DNA of 64,000 bases from Streptomyces sp. NBC_00237 (GCF_026342435.1 NZ_JAPEMT010000002.1:620001-684000); one strand, 5' to 3'. Counted from the stretch's first letter, positions 44,626-53,698 are shown. Numbers and translations: made by a program. Notes: generated by a model from the sequence alone, not told the origin.

Positions 44626-45798
44626 CTATGCGGTGCAGCTGGTGGGGTGTTCGGTGCCGGGGCAGGTGTCGTTGCCGTTGCCGCCGTCGGCGGTGTCGTC
44701 CCCGTCCCCTGCGTTGAGCGTGTCGTGGCCGTTGTTGCCGTTGAGGGTGTCGTCCCCGGGGCCTCCGTTGAGGGTGTCGTCGCCGTTGTTGCCGTTGAGG
44801 GTGTCGTTTCCGGCGCCCCCGTAGACGGTGTCGTTGCCGTTACCGGCGTTGACGGTGTCGTTGCCGCCCAGGGCGCAGATCACGTCGTTGCCGGTGGTGC
44901 CGTTGATCGTGTCGTTGCCGCTGGTGCCGGTGATGGTGCAGCCGTTGGCATTGTTGACGGTGGTCGGCTCGGTGGCGTCGTTGTTACCGGGTACGGGGTC
45001 GTCTTCGGTGGCGCTGCTGGTAGCGGTTGCGGTGACCGTGCCAGTCGCCGAGGGTTCGACGGTGATCGTCGCGGTTGCCGAGGCGCCGTTGGCCAGGGAT
45101 CCGAAGGAGCAGTTCACCGTCGAGCCGCTGGGGGCGCAGGTGCCCTGGCTGGCGGAGATGTTCCCCACGGAGACGGCGGCCCCGGTGTAGGAGACGGAGG
45201 TCGCGACCGAGGTGGCGTCGCCGGGGCCGTTGTTGGTGACGGTCACGGTGTCGGTGAAGGTGTCGCCGAGCGCGACCGGGTCAGGGGCGTCGGCGACGGT
45301 GGTGGCCAGGTCGGCCCCTGCGGCAACATCATCGATCGTCGTGGTGGTGGTGTCGGATCCCTCAGGGCCGCCGACCTGGGAGCTCAGGACCGCGTGTGCG
45401 GTGACGGTGCCCTCGGCGGTCGGCAGGACGGTAGCGGTGAAGGTGAGATTGGTGAACGGGTCACCGTCGTTGAAGCACTGCGCCTGAGTGCCGAAGTTGA
45501 GGCAGAACATATTGGGGTCGTTGGAGGTGATGCTGGTGAACGTGGCCGCAGCCCCGCTGAGATTGATCTCGACGCCTGCGACGCCGGCCTCCGTCTCGGG
45601 GACGGTCACGATGTAGTCGTAGGGGGTGTTCACCGGGACCGGGTCGGCCGAATCGGTGATCTGGATGAACTCATCCGCGTACGCCGGACCGGCGACGGCG
45701 AACATGCCGTACAGGGCCAGCGCCAGGGCAGAGACCAAGACGGCCAGGCGGTTGCGCAGTCTGCGCGATAAGGACCGAGGGTGCGTGGTCGAAGACAT
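44626..45798 (-). CDS. secreted DUF11 protein with RTX calcium-binding repeats (copy 2)
   Basis: A 390-aa protein starting at ATG with GGGGA upstream. A signal peptide ends in AGPAYA. Two Ig-like domains follow (DEFIQITDSADPVPVNTPYD; ADLATTVADAPDPVALGDTF), the second a typical DUF11 repeat. The C-terminal 90 residues carry about nine RTX-type nonapeptides (GGNDTVNAG, GGAGNDTLN, GGPGDDTLN), which in the family wind a calcium-binding beta-roll. It ends in a Cys-containing tail (DTCPGTEHPTSCTA). Probably an exported adhesin-like protein that folds on Ca2+. No enzyme domain or anchor is seen. Confidence 0.85.
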   Translation of the reverse strand: MSSTTHPRSLSRRLRNRLAVLVSALALALYGMFAVAGPAYADEFIQITDSADPVPVNTPYDYIVTVPETEAGVAGVEINLSGAAATFTSITSNDPNMFCLNFGTQAQCFNDGDPFTNLTFTATVLPTAEGTVTAHAVLSSQVGGPEGSDTTTTTIDDVAAGADLATTVADAPDPVALGDTFTDTVTVTNNGPGDATSVATSVSYTGAAVSVGNISASQGTCAPSGSTVNCSFGSLANGASATATITVEPSATGTVTATATSSATEDDPVPGNNDATEPTTVNNANGCTITGTSGNDTINGTTGNDVICALGGNDTVNAGNGNDTVYGGAGNDTLNGNNGDDTLNGGPGDDTLNGNNGHDTLNAGDGDDTADGGNGNDTCPGTEHPTSCTA

Positions 45799-46711
45799 CA
45801 GGATGTCCCCTTTCGGCGTCCGCATCCTGTCGGCGGGGACGGGAGCCCCCTGGACATCCGCAGTGATGCAGGCGACGACACGACGGGCCGGCGATGGCGG
45901 GGCCGCTCCGGGCGCCCCGGGGGAATCTGCTGCCCGCCGGGCGAGGACTGGGCCACGGCTAGCAGTCAACTCCCCGTGCAGCACGTCGGGTGGGCCCGTG
46001 CGGGTCGTTGACGCCAGCATGACACCGGCGCACTCAACATCGGAACAGATCGGACGAAAGTGTCAATTTAAGCCTGACACAGTCATGTGCCACCAGAAAA
46101 CAGCGAAAGAATCCCGGTAGTTGGACACGCCATGACCTGCACCCGCCCCGGATCGAACGCTCCGCCCCAAGCACCGGCTGGCTATCGAGACCCTCTCGCG
46201 CGGCACCCGGCCTCAAGCTGGAGTGAGCCTGGCCGGGGAATCAAGCAAAACAACACCCAGGCGGAGCCAAACGCCGGGCGGGCGCGTTCAGCGAGCCCGG
46301 TCACCGTCACAAGCCGCTCACCATCGACTCATCAGACAGGCCCTAGCCCAGCAGCCTGCCACAGAGACACCCGCGACATCGGCCGCCCGAATGACCTGTC
46401 CGCCGTACGAGCGCGCGTCGTACTGCACGCGGCCACGGACCCTGACGGCACCACAAACAGCTCCACAGTCAGTGTCCGCCCCCGTCCCATCCCTGGCGGG
46501 GGGGGGGGAAGCGGAACATACCCGCACATCGCCGGTCCGCCAAACCGGCGGATCTCCCGATCCTGGATGTTCCACCGCCGCCCCCTTGCCCGCCTACCGA
46601 GAAGGTGCCGCCACACCCCATCCCCCGGCTCTTGATGAAGACCCACGCCGAATGTGCACTGCCGACCGGCGGGCTTCGACCCACCCCACACAAGATCACG
46701 AGAGTGCGTTC
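45799..46711. other. long intergenic region with an 11-G run
   Basis: About 910 bp without a convincing gene. It holds the leader of RTX copy 2 on the left and a run of 11 G at 46498-46508. Frames across it are Arg/Pro-rich with no family resemblance. Confidence 0.4.
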
Positions 46712-47325
46712 ATGTTCCACGTTCCCGACGAGGCGGACTACCGCGACGTCACCATCGAGCACGGCCGCACCCGGCTCGCCGAGCTGGACCTGCTGTGGGG
46801 AAGCCGGCAGGCCGTCCCGGCACACTGGCTCGACGCGGGACCAGACGCCGACCTTCGCGCGTTCATCGAACCTGAGGCCGAGGGGCCCACTACACCGACG
46901 GGCTGCTCCAGCGTGCCTCGCACGCGCTCCTCGCCGCCGGAGATCAATTCGCCCTGTGGGTGTTCCTCCACAGCGACGACGGTCAGTCCGTCGTCATGGA
47001 CCCGCACGGCCATACCGGCTACCGCGTGGGCAACCAGCCGCTCGGACCGCTCGCAGACCTGCAGGTGTACGCCACCGACCCATACGGCCGCTATCAGGGC
47101 CAGTTCAAGTCCCACGGCCTGTGCATCCATGAGAAGTACCTGGCCTCCGGCCATGAACTCCTCACCCTGGAGGAGTTCATGCCGCTCTACCAGCAGGACC
47201 CGGGGAGCGGCCCCTGGTCCGGCTCGGGCTGGTGCAGCAAGTGCGCCGGGTACGCCATCCGCCGCCTGACCGAGGAACAGTTCGCCCACTACTGGGCCAG
47301 CGTGCGGAAGGCCAAGGCCGGATAA
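46712..47325 (+). pseudogene. unknown protein gene with a one-base frameshift
   Basis: From an ATG at 46712 the frame reads FHVPDEADYRDVTIEHGRTR up to EPEAEGP. The protein-like sequence then continues one frame back (HYTDGLLQRASHALLAAGDQ, FALWVFLHSDDGQSVVMDPH, to the stop at 47325). One base appears to be missing near 46,888 in a GGGG/CCC tract. The joined product would be about 205 aa with WCSKCAGYAIRRL near the end, which could bind a metal. I do not recognise a family. It is either a recent pseudogene or a sequencing error. Confidence 0.6.
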
Positions 47326-47354
47326 CCACAGGCGGCGCCAGCCCCTACCGTGGG

Positions 47355-48245
47355 CTAGGCAGCGGCGTAACTGAGCCGCAGCAGGTCCTGGGCGCGTTCC
47401 AGGTCCGCCTCCGACCGGAGCTGCAGTTCCAGGTCTCCCGTGCCGTGGTGGCCGATTCCCGTGACATCGCGTGTGTAGCCCGGGACCAGGTCGACCTGGC
47501 AGGGGTCGGCCTTCAGATAAACGAGGAGCTTGGCCTGCTGGGGCGGGCAGACGCAGGCGAAGTTCTGCACCCGCTGGTAGGCGGCGTACTGCTTGCGCTG
47601 GACCCGCGTCACCCCACCGCCGAAGCCGAGCAGTACCTCGTCGACGGCCTGGGCCAGCTCCCCCATCGCTGTGGGCGCCGTATGGCGCTCCGCCGCCCTA
47701 TCGGCCCGCAGGCGGGCCTGGGGGGCCGTACTGCCGGTCACTGAGGCGACTTCTTCCAGCGCGATGTGGTCGGCTCCGAAGTAGCGGTAGCGGACCAGGT
47801 CGATACTGCGCCGGTGCTCGCGCACCGCGTACACGTCGTACCGGGTGAAGTCACCGGCGATGCAGATCACCCGCGGTGCGCTCCAGAGCACCTGAGCCGC
47901 CGCTGTGGCCCCGAGCCGGTCGCGGACCAGACGCTCGAACTCGGCACGATGGTCCATCAGCCACGCGAGGTAGAACAGGCCCTGGTGGATGACGCCCGCG
48001 TCTGTGCCGCGTTTGAACTCCACGACGACCGGTGCCCCGTTCTCGTCGAGACCGAGCGAATCGATGCGTCCGCCATGCACCGGGCCAGTGCTGTACTCGC
48101 TCGCCAGGAACCTGACACCCAGCATCGTCTGCATGTGCGCCTCGACCAGGCCCTGCACGTCTGCCTCGACTGCAGCAAGACGCGGCATGACCTCCGCCAT
48201 ACCGTCATTCAAAGTGTCCGTACGGAACAGCCTCAGCTCCGACAC
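47355..48245 (-). CDS. PD-(D/E)XK-type nuclease with DUF5655-like C-terminus
   Basis: A 296-aa protein. The N-terminal half has a restriction-fold nuclease core: GGRIDSLGLDENGAPVVVEF followed by K, giving D-(E)xK, with preceding Glu in AAVEADVQGLVEAHM. The C-terminal half (QKQYAAYQR-like KQYAAYQRVQNFACVC, then KLLVYLKADPCQVDLVPGYT) resembles DUF5655, found in predicted transport or nuclease proteins. Stand-alone members occur in genomic islands and may serve defence or repair. Starts at ATG 48245; converges on the frameshifted gene with a 29-bp gap. Confidence 0.78.
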   Translation of the reverse strand: MSELRLFRTDTLNDGMAEVMPRLAAVEADVQGLVEAHMQTMLGVRFLASEYSTGPVHGGRIDSLGLDENGAPVVVEFKRGTDAGVIHQGLFYLAWLMDHRAEFERLVRDRLGATAAAQVLWSAPRVICIAGDFTRYDVYAVREHRRSIDLVRYRYFGADHIALEEVASVTGSTAPQARLRADRAAERHTAPTAMGELAQAVDEVLLGFGGGVTRVQRKQYAAYQRVQNFACVCPPQQAKLLVYLKADPCQVDLVPGYTRDVTGIGHHGTGDLELQLRSEADLERAQDLLRLSYAAA

Positions 48246-48412
48246 ACCTTCCCTTCCTCGGCAACCGACTCCACAACACCGAGGAGGCCCGCGCTATTTC
48301 CGCTCGGCCCTCCTGCTGGGGAAGAGCCAACTGGTTGAACTCCGAGGCGGGGAAGGTTCCTGACAACACATTGCAACGCCGCTCGGCAGGCGCGGACGCG
48401 GCAACGAGAGGA

Positions 48413-48470
48413 CATGACAAAGCGAGGCTCGGCCTTCCCTGCGGGGAAGGCCGAGCCTCGCTTTGTCATG
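48413..48470. terminator. perfect 27-bp hairpin with 4-nt loop
   Basis: Arms 48413-48439 and 48444-48470 are perfectly complementary, with loop TGCG. A second short hairpin follows (GCCGACG and CGTCGGC, about 48476-48493). It lies upstream of the nuclease gene rather than after a known gene, so its host transcript is unclear. The remainder of 48246-49114 holds no gene; an IS5-type end sequence (GGTCCTGTCCGATGGGTCA, about 48676) is seen. Confidence 0.55.
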
Positions 48471-49114
48471 TGGTGCCGACGGCTAGCGTCGGCGTAGACA
48501 CCTCGTCCCCCACGCTGCATCCCGGCTAAAAGCCAGCCAGATGGTCACGTGACCAACGCATGACCAACAGCGGACAGGAACAGGCAGAAACACCCAGGTA
48601 GAGGCCGGTTCACACAGGAACCAAAGATGTCCACCTCGACGGTAAAACGCCTGTTCAGGGGCCCTACATGGGTTAGGTCCTGTCCGATGGGTCAGGGGCG
48701 TGGGTGTTGAGTCACGAACGCTTTGCGCCGATGTCGGCTGAGACGGAACTGTGGCTGGTGCTATCGCGCTGGTCCACGGGGTGGTGAAGTCGAAATCTTC
48801 CATGATGGGCCACCAGGTGATCAGCAATGGTCTTGTATGTGCGGCTCTATCCGGCCATTCCTATTTAGCGACCTTTTGGTGGCCTATCTGTGCCTTTTGT
48901 CTCTGGTGCCTTCGGGTGTGCTGCGGGAAGGTACTTCCGGCATATGCAGTACCCCGGGCGGCCCCACAAGGGCGCGCACGGTCTGCCGGTGTCCCGGGTT
49001 CCCCAGGGCTTCGGCCAGGCCCTTTCTGGTCAGTTCCACCGTCGGTCCGCGCCGCCTCGATGTCCCGGATTCAGGACTCGTGCGCGACGGGTGCCGGCAG
49101 ATCGGAGTTTCTCC

Positions 49115-50302
49115 GTGTCCACCACGTCCCCAGCCCGCCACCGCTCCTGGCGGACCCGGCTGACCGCCCTGTTCGGCGGAGTCGTCCTCGCCACGTCGGG
49201 CCTGTTCGCGCTGGCCGCACCGGCCCACGCCGACGCCAACCTGCAACTGTCCGAGTCGGCCGACCCCGTCGCGGTCAACACCAGCTACACGTACACGATC
49301 AACCTGCCCTTCATCGGCGACTCGTTCGCCAGCCGGTTCGACATCGTTGCCGACCTGAGCGGGGCGGCGGCGACCTTCACCGACTGGTCGATCGCCAGCG
49401 ACGTCACCGACAGCTGCACCCTGACCGGGACGCATGTCGCGTGCACCATCTTCCCCGACAACCTCCCCGTGGATGACGGTGTGATCACCCTGACCGTGCT
49501 GCCCACCGCGGCGGGCACCGTCAACATCACCTCCACCGCCACCGTCCCCGACTTCGGGGGGTACGAATGGGGTACCGACAGCATCAGCACCACGATCGAG
49601 GGCCCCTCGGGGGCCGACCTGGCGACGACCATCGCCGACACCCCCGACCCGGTCGCGCTGGGCGACTCCTTCACCGACACGGTGACCGTCACCAACAACG
49701 GCCCCGGCGGCGCCACTTCGGTCGCGACCTCCGTGGCCTACACCGGGGCCGCGTCCTCGATCGGCACGGTCACCCCGAGCCAGGGCTCCTGCTCCGTCAG
49801 CGGCTCCACGGTGAACTGCACACTCGGCTCCCTGGCCAACGCGGCCTCGGCCACCGTCACGATCGGCGTGGCACCCTCAGCGACCGGCACGGTCACCGCG
49901 ACCGCGACCACCACCGCCACGGAGGACGACCCGGTCCCCGGCAACACCAACGCCACCGAGTCCACCACCGTGAACAACGCCCACGGCTGCACCATCACCG
50001 GCACCAACGGAAACGACATCCTCAACGGCACCACCGGCAACGACGTCATCTGCGCGCTCGGCGGCAACGACACCGTCAACGCCGACAACGCCACCGACAC
50101 CGTCTACGGCGGCACCGGAAACGACACCCTCAACGGCGGCAATGGCCCCGACACCCTCAACGGCGGACCGGGCGACGATACCTTGAACGGCAACAACGGC
50201 GACGACACCCTCAACGGAGACGCGGGCACCGACACCGCCGACGGCGGCAGCGGCACCAACAGCTGCCCCGGGGCGGAGAACCCCACCAGCTGCACCGCGT
50301 AG
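49115..50302 (+). CDS. secreted DUF11 protein with RTX repeats (copy 3, mosaic)
   Basis: A 395-aa protein starting at GTG (STTSPARHRSWRTRLTALFG) and a signal peptide ending in APAHA. The first Ig-like domain nearly equals that of copy 1 (ANLQLSESADPVAVNTSYTY, NLPFIGDSFASRFDIVADLS). From about residue 165 it follows copy 2 instead (ADLATTIADTPDPVALGDSF). The RTX section (GGNDTVNAD, GGTGNDTLN, GGPGDDTLN) and the tail ending NPTSCTA also match copy 2. It is thus a fusion of the two layouts, on the opposite strand. Calcium-dependent folding is expected as in copy 2. Confidence 0.85.
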   Translation: MSTTSPARHRSWRTRLTALFGGVVLATSGLFALAAPAHADANLQLSESADPVAVNTSYTYTINLPFIGDSFASRFDIVADLSGAAATFTDWSIASDVTDSCTLTGTHVACTIFPDNLPVDDGVITLTVLPTAAGTVNITSTATVPDFGGYEWGTDSISTTIEGPSGADLATTIADTPDPVALGDSFTDTVTVTNNGPGGATSVATSVAYTGAASSIGTVTPSQGSCSVSGSTVNCTLGSLANAASATVTIGVAPSATGTVTATATTTATEDDPVPGNTNATESTTVNNAHGCTITGTNGNDILNGTTGNDVICALGGNDTVNADNATDTVYGGTGNDTLNGGNGPDTLNGGPGDDTLNGNNGDDTLNGDAGTDTADGGSGTNSCPGAENPTSCTA

Positions 50303-50329
50303 GACAACACCGAGCCACCCCGCTCCACA

Positions 50330-50367
50330 GCTGCTGCCCCGGGCCCCTTATGGTCCGGGGCAGCAGC
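50330..50367. terminator. 13-bp hairpin after RTX copy 3
   Basis: GCTGCTGCCCCGG (50330-50342) pairs perfectly with 50355-50367 across a 12-nt loop, 28 bp after the stop. It occupies the same position as the hairpin after copy 2, but the stem sequence differs. Confidence 0.72.
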
Positions 50368-50451
50368 CCGCTGCCGCAACAACCGCCGCCACTCTGGAGG
50401 CCCGCACTCCAAGGACTCGGCCCCACCGGGAATGCAACCGCAGCCAGGTCC

Positions 50452-50531
50452 TCATCGGCGGAGCCACAGCCGGATGGCGGCCACGGTGACCGTCCCGTGG
50501 AAGACGTACGCCCGCTTGTCGAAGCGCGTCG
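50452..50531 (-). pseudogene. IS5-family transposase, 3' exon left of the group II intron
   Basis: The minus-strand frame reads TRFDKRAYVFHGTVTVAAIR then LWLRR and stop at 50452-50454, the C-terminus of an IS5-type transposase. The sequence breaks at 50531/50532, where the group II intron starts, and continues at 52697. Confidence 0.8.
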
Positions 50532-51136
50532 GTGCGCCACGAGGCGCCATGGAATCGAGTGAGGTGAGAGACCTTCACCGCCGGGTTGTCGTAGCAATCC
50601 GGTTGAAGCTGGGGGCAGTTCGGTTCGGGGGATGTCGAGCTGAGCGGTAAGCAGCCCCGACAACGCCGGGACGGGTTGGTACTGCCAGACGGCCCGGGTC
50701 CGGCTAGCGAGACAGGAAGGTGCACGCGAGAAATCAGTGCCTGACGCCCCGTAATTTCGACACCGGCTCGAACCTGGCGGATCTGGGCCGGACGCAGTGC
50801 ACGACCACCAGCGCTCGTCGGTGGTCGACTCCGAAGCCGACTCTATGCATCGGTGGGGAGGCCACGCCGAAAGTCTGCGGCGTAAGCGCGGCGATGCTGC
50901 CGAGGTAGAGCTGGGCACCTCACCTGTCGATCGATTCCGTGGTGAACGTGGGAACTGCCCACGGTCGCCCTTATATCGGACATCCAGTCCGATCAGGGGC
51001 AGGCCCATCGCCGGCTGATGGCCGTCGGGCAGGACGGAGGCTCCGTAGTACTCCGAGGCCGGGAAAGCCGGTCACATGGGGAAGGGGGCCAGCAAGTCAG
51101 CAGTAAGGAGACTGGAATGCCAGGAGGCTGTCGCCG

Positions 51137-52567
51137 GTGAATACCGACGAGCTGGAATGGGCCTTGATGAAGGCCGAACGCCGGGTACTGGAGATCCAGA
51201 CCAAGCTGCACCGTTGGGCTGTCGATGATTCTCATCGCAGGTTCGACGACCTGTTCAACCTCGTGGCCGATCCCGCCTTCCTGTTGGTGGCGTGGGACCG
51301 TGTCCGGGGAAACAAGGGTGCCCGCACGGCCGGAGTGGATGGGAAGACCGCCCGCTCCATCGAGGCCGGGCAGGGAGTCGAGACGTTTCTCGACAAGCTG
51401 CGGACCCAGATCAGAGACCGCAGCTTCCATCCGGTGCCTGTCCGTGAGCGGATGATTCCCAAGGCGAATGGCAAGCTTCGTCGTCTCGGGATTCCGACCG
51501 TGGCGGACCGAGTGGTCCAGGCGTCCTTGAAACTGGTGCTGGAGCCGGTATTCGAAGCGGAATTCCTCCCGTGTTCCTATGGGTTCCGCCCGAACCGCCG
51601 AGCCCACGATGCGATCGCCGAGAGTCGCTACCTCGCCAGCCACGGATACGAGTGGGTGGTGGAGGGCGACATCACGGCGTGCTTCGACGAGATCGCGCAC
51701 CCAGCCCTCATGGAACGGGTGCGGAATCGAATCGGGGACAAGCGGGTGCTGTCCTTGGTGAAGGCGTTCTTGAAGTCCGGGATCTTGTCCCGTGACGGAG
51801 CCTTCACAGACACACGCACCGGGACCCCGCAGGGTGGGATCCTGTCGCCGCTGCTGGCCAACATCGCACTCTCGGTCCTGGACGAGCACATCGCCCAGGG
51901 CCCCGGAGGACCAGATGGCACCTCCGAGGACCGGCGCAGGAGACGGCGCCGAGGATTGCCCAACTACCGGCTGGTCCGGTACGCGGACGACTTCCTCGTG
52001 CTCGTCTTCGGGCGCCGGGAACATGCCGAGGAACTACGCGGCGAGGTCGCAGAGGCTTTGAAGCCGATGGGCCTTCGCCTGTCGGTGGAGAAGACAAAGA
52101 TCACGCACATTGACGAGGGCCTTGATTTTCTCGGATGGCGCATCCAGCGCCACTGGAAACGGGGTGCTGACCGGCAGTACATCTACACCTACCCGGCACG
52201 GAAGTCAGTACGTTCCGTAACGGGCAAGGTGAAGGAACTGACCGGACGACAGAACGTCGGCCTGTCGCTGAAGTCCCTGCTCCACCGACTGAACTCGGTG
52301 TTGCGAGGATGGTGCGCGTACTTCCGTCCCGGAGTGTCGAACGTCGCTTTCTGTTACCTCAGCCACTACACGTGGATGAGGGTGACTCGATGGATCCGGT
52401 GCAAACATCCCGGGATTACCTGGAAGCAGCTCCGCCGACGTTATTACGGCGGCGGCTGGTGGCCCGTCACAGAGGAAGCGGAACTGTTCAACCCGGCCAA
52501 GGTAAGCACGACCAGATACCGATACAGGGGAAAACTCATTCCGGCTCCGTGGCCCACTACGGCATGA
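51137..52567 (+). CDS. ltrA: group II intron reverse transcriptase/maturase
   Basis: A 476-aa intron-encoded protein starting at GTG with AGGAGG upstream. RT motifs are present in order: RGNKGARTAGVDGKT, LGIPTVADRVVQASL, GFRPNRRAHDAI, GDITACFDEIAH, GTPQGGILSPLLANI and the active site VRYADDFLVL. A maturase (domain X) segment follows (GWCAYFRPGVSNVAF). The C-terminus lacks an HNH endonuclease, as in many class C-type and Streptomyces introns. All key residues including YADD are intact, so the protein may be functional. Confidence 0.93.
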   Translation: MNTDELEWALMKAERRVLEIQTKLHRWAVDDSHRRFDDLFNLVADPAFLLVAWDRVRGNKGARTAGVDGKTARSIEAGQGVETFLDKLRTQIRDRSFHPVPVRERMIPKANGKLRRLGIPTVADRVVQASLKLVLEPVFEAEFLPCSYGFRPNRRAHDAIAESRYLASHGYEWVVEGDITACFDEIAHPALMERVRNRIGDKRVLSLVKAFLKSGILSRDGAFTDTRTGTPQGGILSPLLANIALSVLDEHIAQGPGGPDGTSEDRRRRRRRGLPNYRLVRYADDFLVLVFGRREHAEELRGEVAEALKPMGLRLSVEKTKITHIDEGLDFLGWRIQRHWKRGADRQYIYTYPARKSVRSVTGKVKELTGRQNVGLSLKSLLHRLNSVLRGWCAYFRPGVSNVAFCYLSHYTWMRVTRWIRCKHPGITWKQLRRRYYGGGWWPVTEEAELFNPAKVSTTRYRYRGKLIPAPWPTTA

Positions 52568-52599
52568 GGAACTGAACACCCCGGAACGGGATTTGTGGA

Positions 52600-52633
52600 G
52601 AGCCCGGTGCCCGGAGACGGGCACGCCGGGTTC
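52600..52633 (+). ncRNA. group II intron domain V
   Basis: A 34-nt hairpin beginning GAGCCCGGTGCCC and ending CGCCGGGTTC, with the GGAGAC-type loop between complementary arms. It includes the catalytic AGC triad at 52601-52603. Length and layout are exactly those of domain V. Domain VI follows directly to the 3' end at 52696. Confidence 0.88.
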
Positions 52634-52696
52634 GGGAGGCGGCTCTGGGAAACCCACTGGTGGAAACACCAGCAGGGCGCCCCGAGTCGACCTCAC

Positions 52697-52885
52697 CCAC
52701 AGCCCGGCTTGCCTTCAACTTGTTGATGAGGCGCTCGACTTCGTTCCTGCGCGCGTACCGCTCCGGATCGAAGGTGACAGGCCGGCCGCCCGCACTCCCA
52801 CGGTTCCGACGGTCGGCCCGCTGGTTCACCGGCTCCGCAGGGGCGGCGCAGGACCGCCTTGCGCGCAGGGTGGACCCTCTGGTGC
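52697..52885 (-). pseudogene. IS5-family transposase, 5' exon right of the group II intron
   Basis: The minus-strand frame includes EPVNQRADRRNRGSAGGRP, then RYARRNEVERLINKLKASRA, and ends at the intron boundary. Upstream of about 52,885 homology fades, so the transposase was already truncated or has decayed. Together with 50452-50531 it forms one interrupted pseudogene. Confidence 0.72.
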
Positions 52886-53164
52886 ACGCTGCGAGCCCTG
52901 CCAGCGCCAGCCCGGCGACCGTGGGCATCGCGACGCACCTGATGCCGCCGCCCTTCGAGCGACAGGCTTCACCTGCCGCCGGTGGGCTGCGCCCTCCGTT
53001 CCGTGAGGGTCATGAAGGTTATGAGCTTGGTGTAGTTCGCGAGCTCTGTGACGTCCATGCAGTCCACGAGACTGCGTCGCCCGGGGAATGCTATCCGCTG
53101 CCATGGGCCCGTCACAGAACACGAAGTGCACCGTCATGCGGCTGTCGGAGGGAGCGCATTCCTG
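52886..53164. other. intergenic, nothing recognised
   Basis: No family-like frame or hairpin is seen between the IS5 remnant and the GerMN pseudogene. Confidence 0.35.
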
Positions 53165-53693
53165 TCAGTTGGTGCTGACCGGGACGGCGTTGTTGTTCGG
53201 CCCGCACCGCACGGTCCAGGGAGTGGGCGAGCGCACCAGGTTCTCGTGGATGCGGATGTCGATCCGCGTGGGGCTCTTCGCACCGGGGACCTGGGCATGG
53301 GCTGCCGTACAGGCGATCTGGCTGACGGCGTTGATGTCGAAGTCGCCCGTGCTGACGGAGACGGGCACGAAGACCTCCACCGCCCCGGCCCGCGCGGTGG
53401 CGGTCAGCTGGCCCCCCATGGGGGGAATCCGGGTGATGAGGCCGCGCTGGCGTTCGGCGGGCGCGGGGCCTTCGAGCAGGAGGTCCAGGGCGTGCTGCGG
53501 GCTGAGGGGCCGGCCGGTGGGGCGCGTCACGGCCCGGATGCCGTTCGACCCGGAGAAGTACAGGCGCACGGAGCGTGCTTCGGTGCCCGGCTGCGGGATC
53601 CCCGAGGCAGGGGCCCCGGCGGCGGCCGGTGCGGTGGGGCGGATGCCGCATCCCGTGAGCGCGACGGCGATGATACGGCGGGCACAGGGCCAA
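53165..53693 (-). pseudogene. GerMN-domain lipoprotein cut at its 5' end
   Basis: The minus-strand frame carries a signal-peptide end with lipobox ALTGCG, then SVRLYFSGSNGIRAVTRP, LSPQHALDLLLEGPAPAERQ and VEVFVPVSVSTGDFD, all typical of GerMN lipoproteins in actinomycetes. These are extracytoplasmic proteins often tied to the MtrB/LpqB region. The frame starts just after a TGA with no start codon, so the first signal-peptide residues were lost where an IS630 remnant joins at about 53,695. A GTG at 53569 could start a cytosolic fragment. Confidence 0.65.
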
Positions 53694-53698
53694 CGCGT

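Larger units (their letters stand above)
50532..52696 (+). mobile_element. group II intron (2,165 bp)
   Basis: The left boundary is GTGCGCCACGAGG, the consensus group II 5' end; the right boundary ends ...CTCAC (AY) after domains V and VI. Joining the flanks (...GCGCGTCG and CCACAGCCCGG...) rebuilds the IS5 transposase reading frame on the opposite strand (LKASRAVATRFDKRAYVF), which fixes both ends to the base. The intron encodes its own reverse transcriptase. Bases 50532-51136 hold ribozyme domains I-IV; no gene lies there. Confidence 0.9.

Noticed and set aside
44650..44900. Short repeated units that might be a CRISPR array
   Set aside because: The repeats are the coding units of RTX nonapeptides within the gene at 44626 and have no spacer-like unique segments.
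50532..51136. Possible gene between IS5 tail and intron RT
   Set aside because: This stretch is ribozyme RNA of the group II intron, and frames are short and unlike protein.
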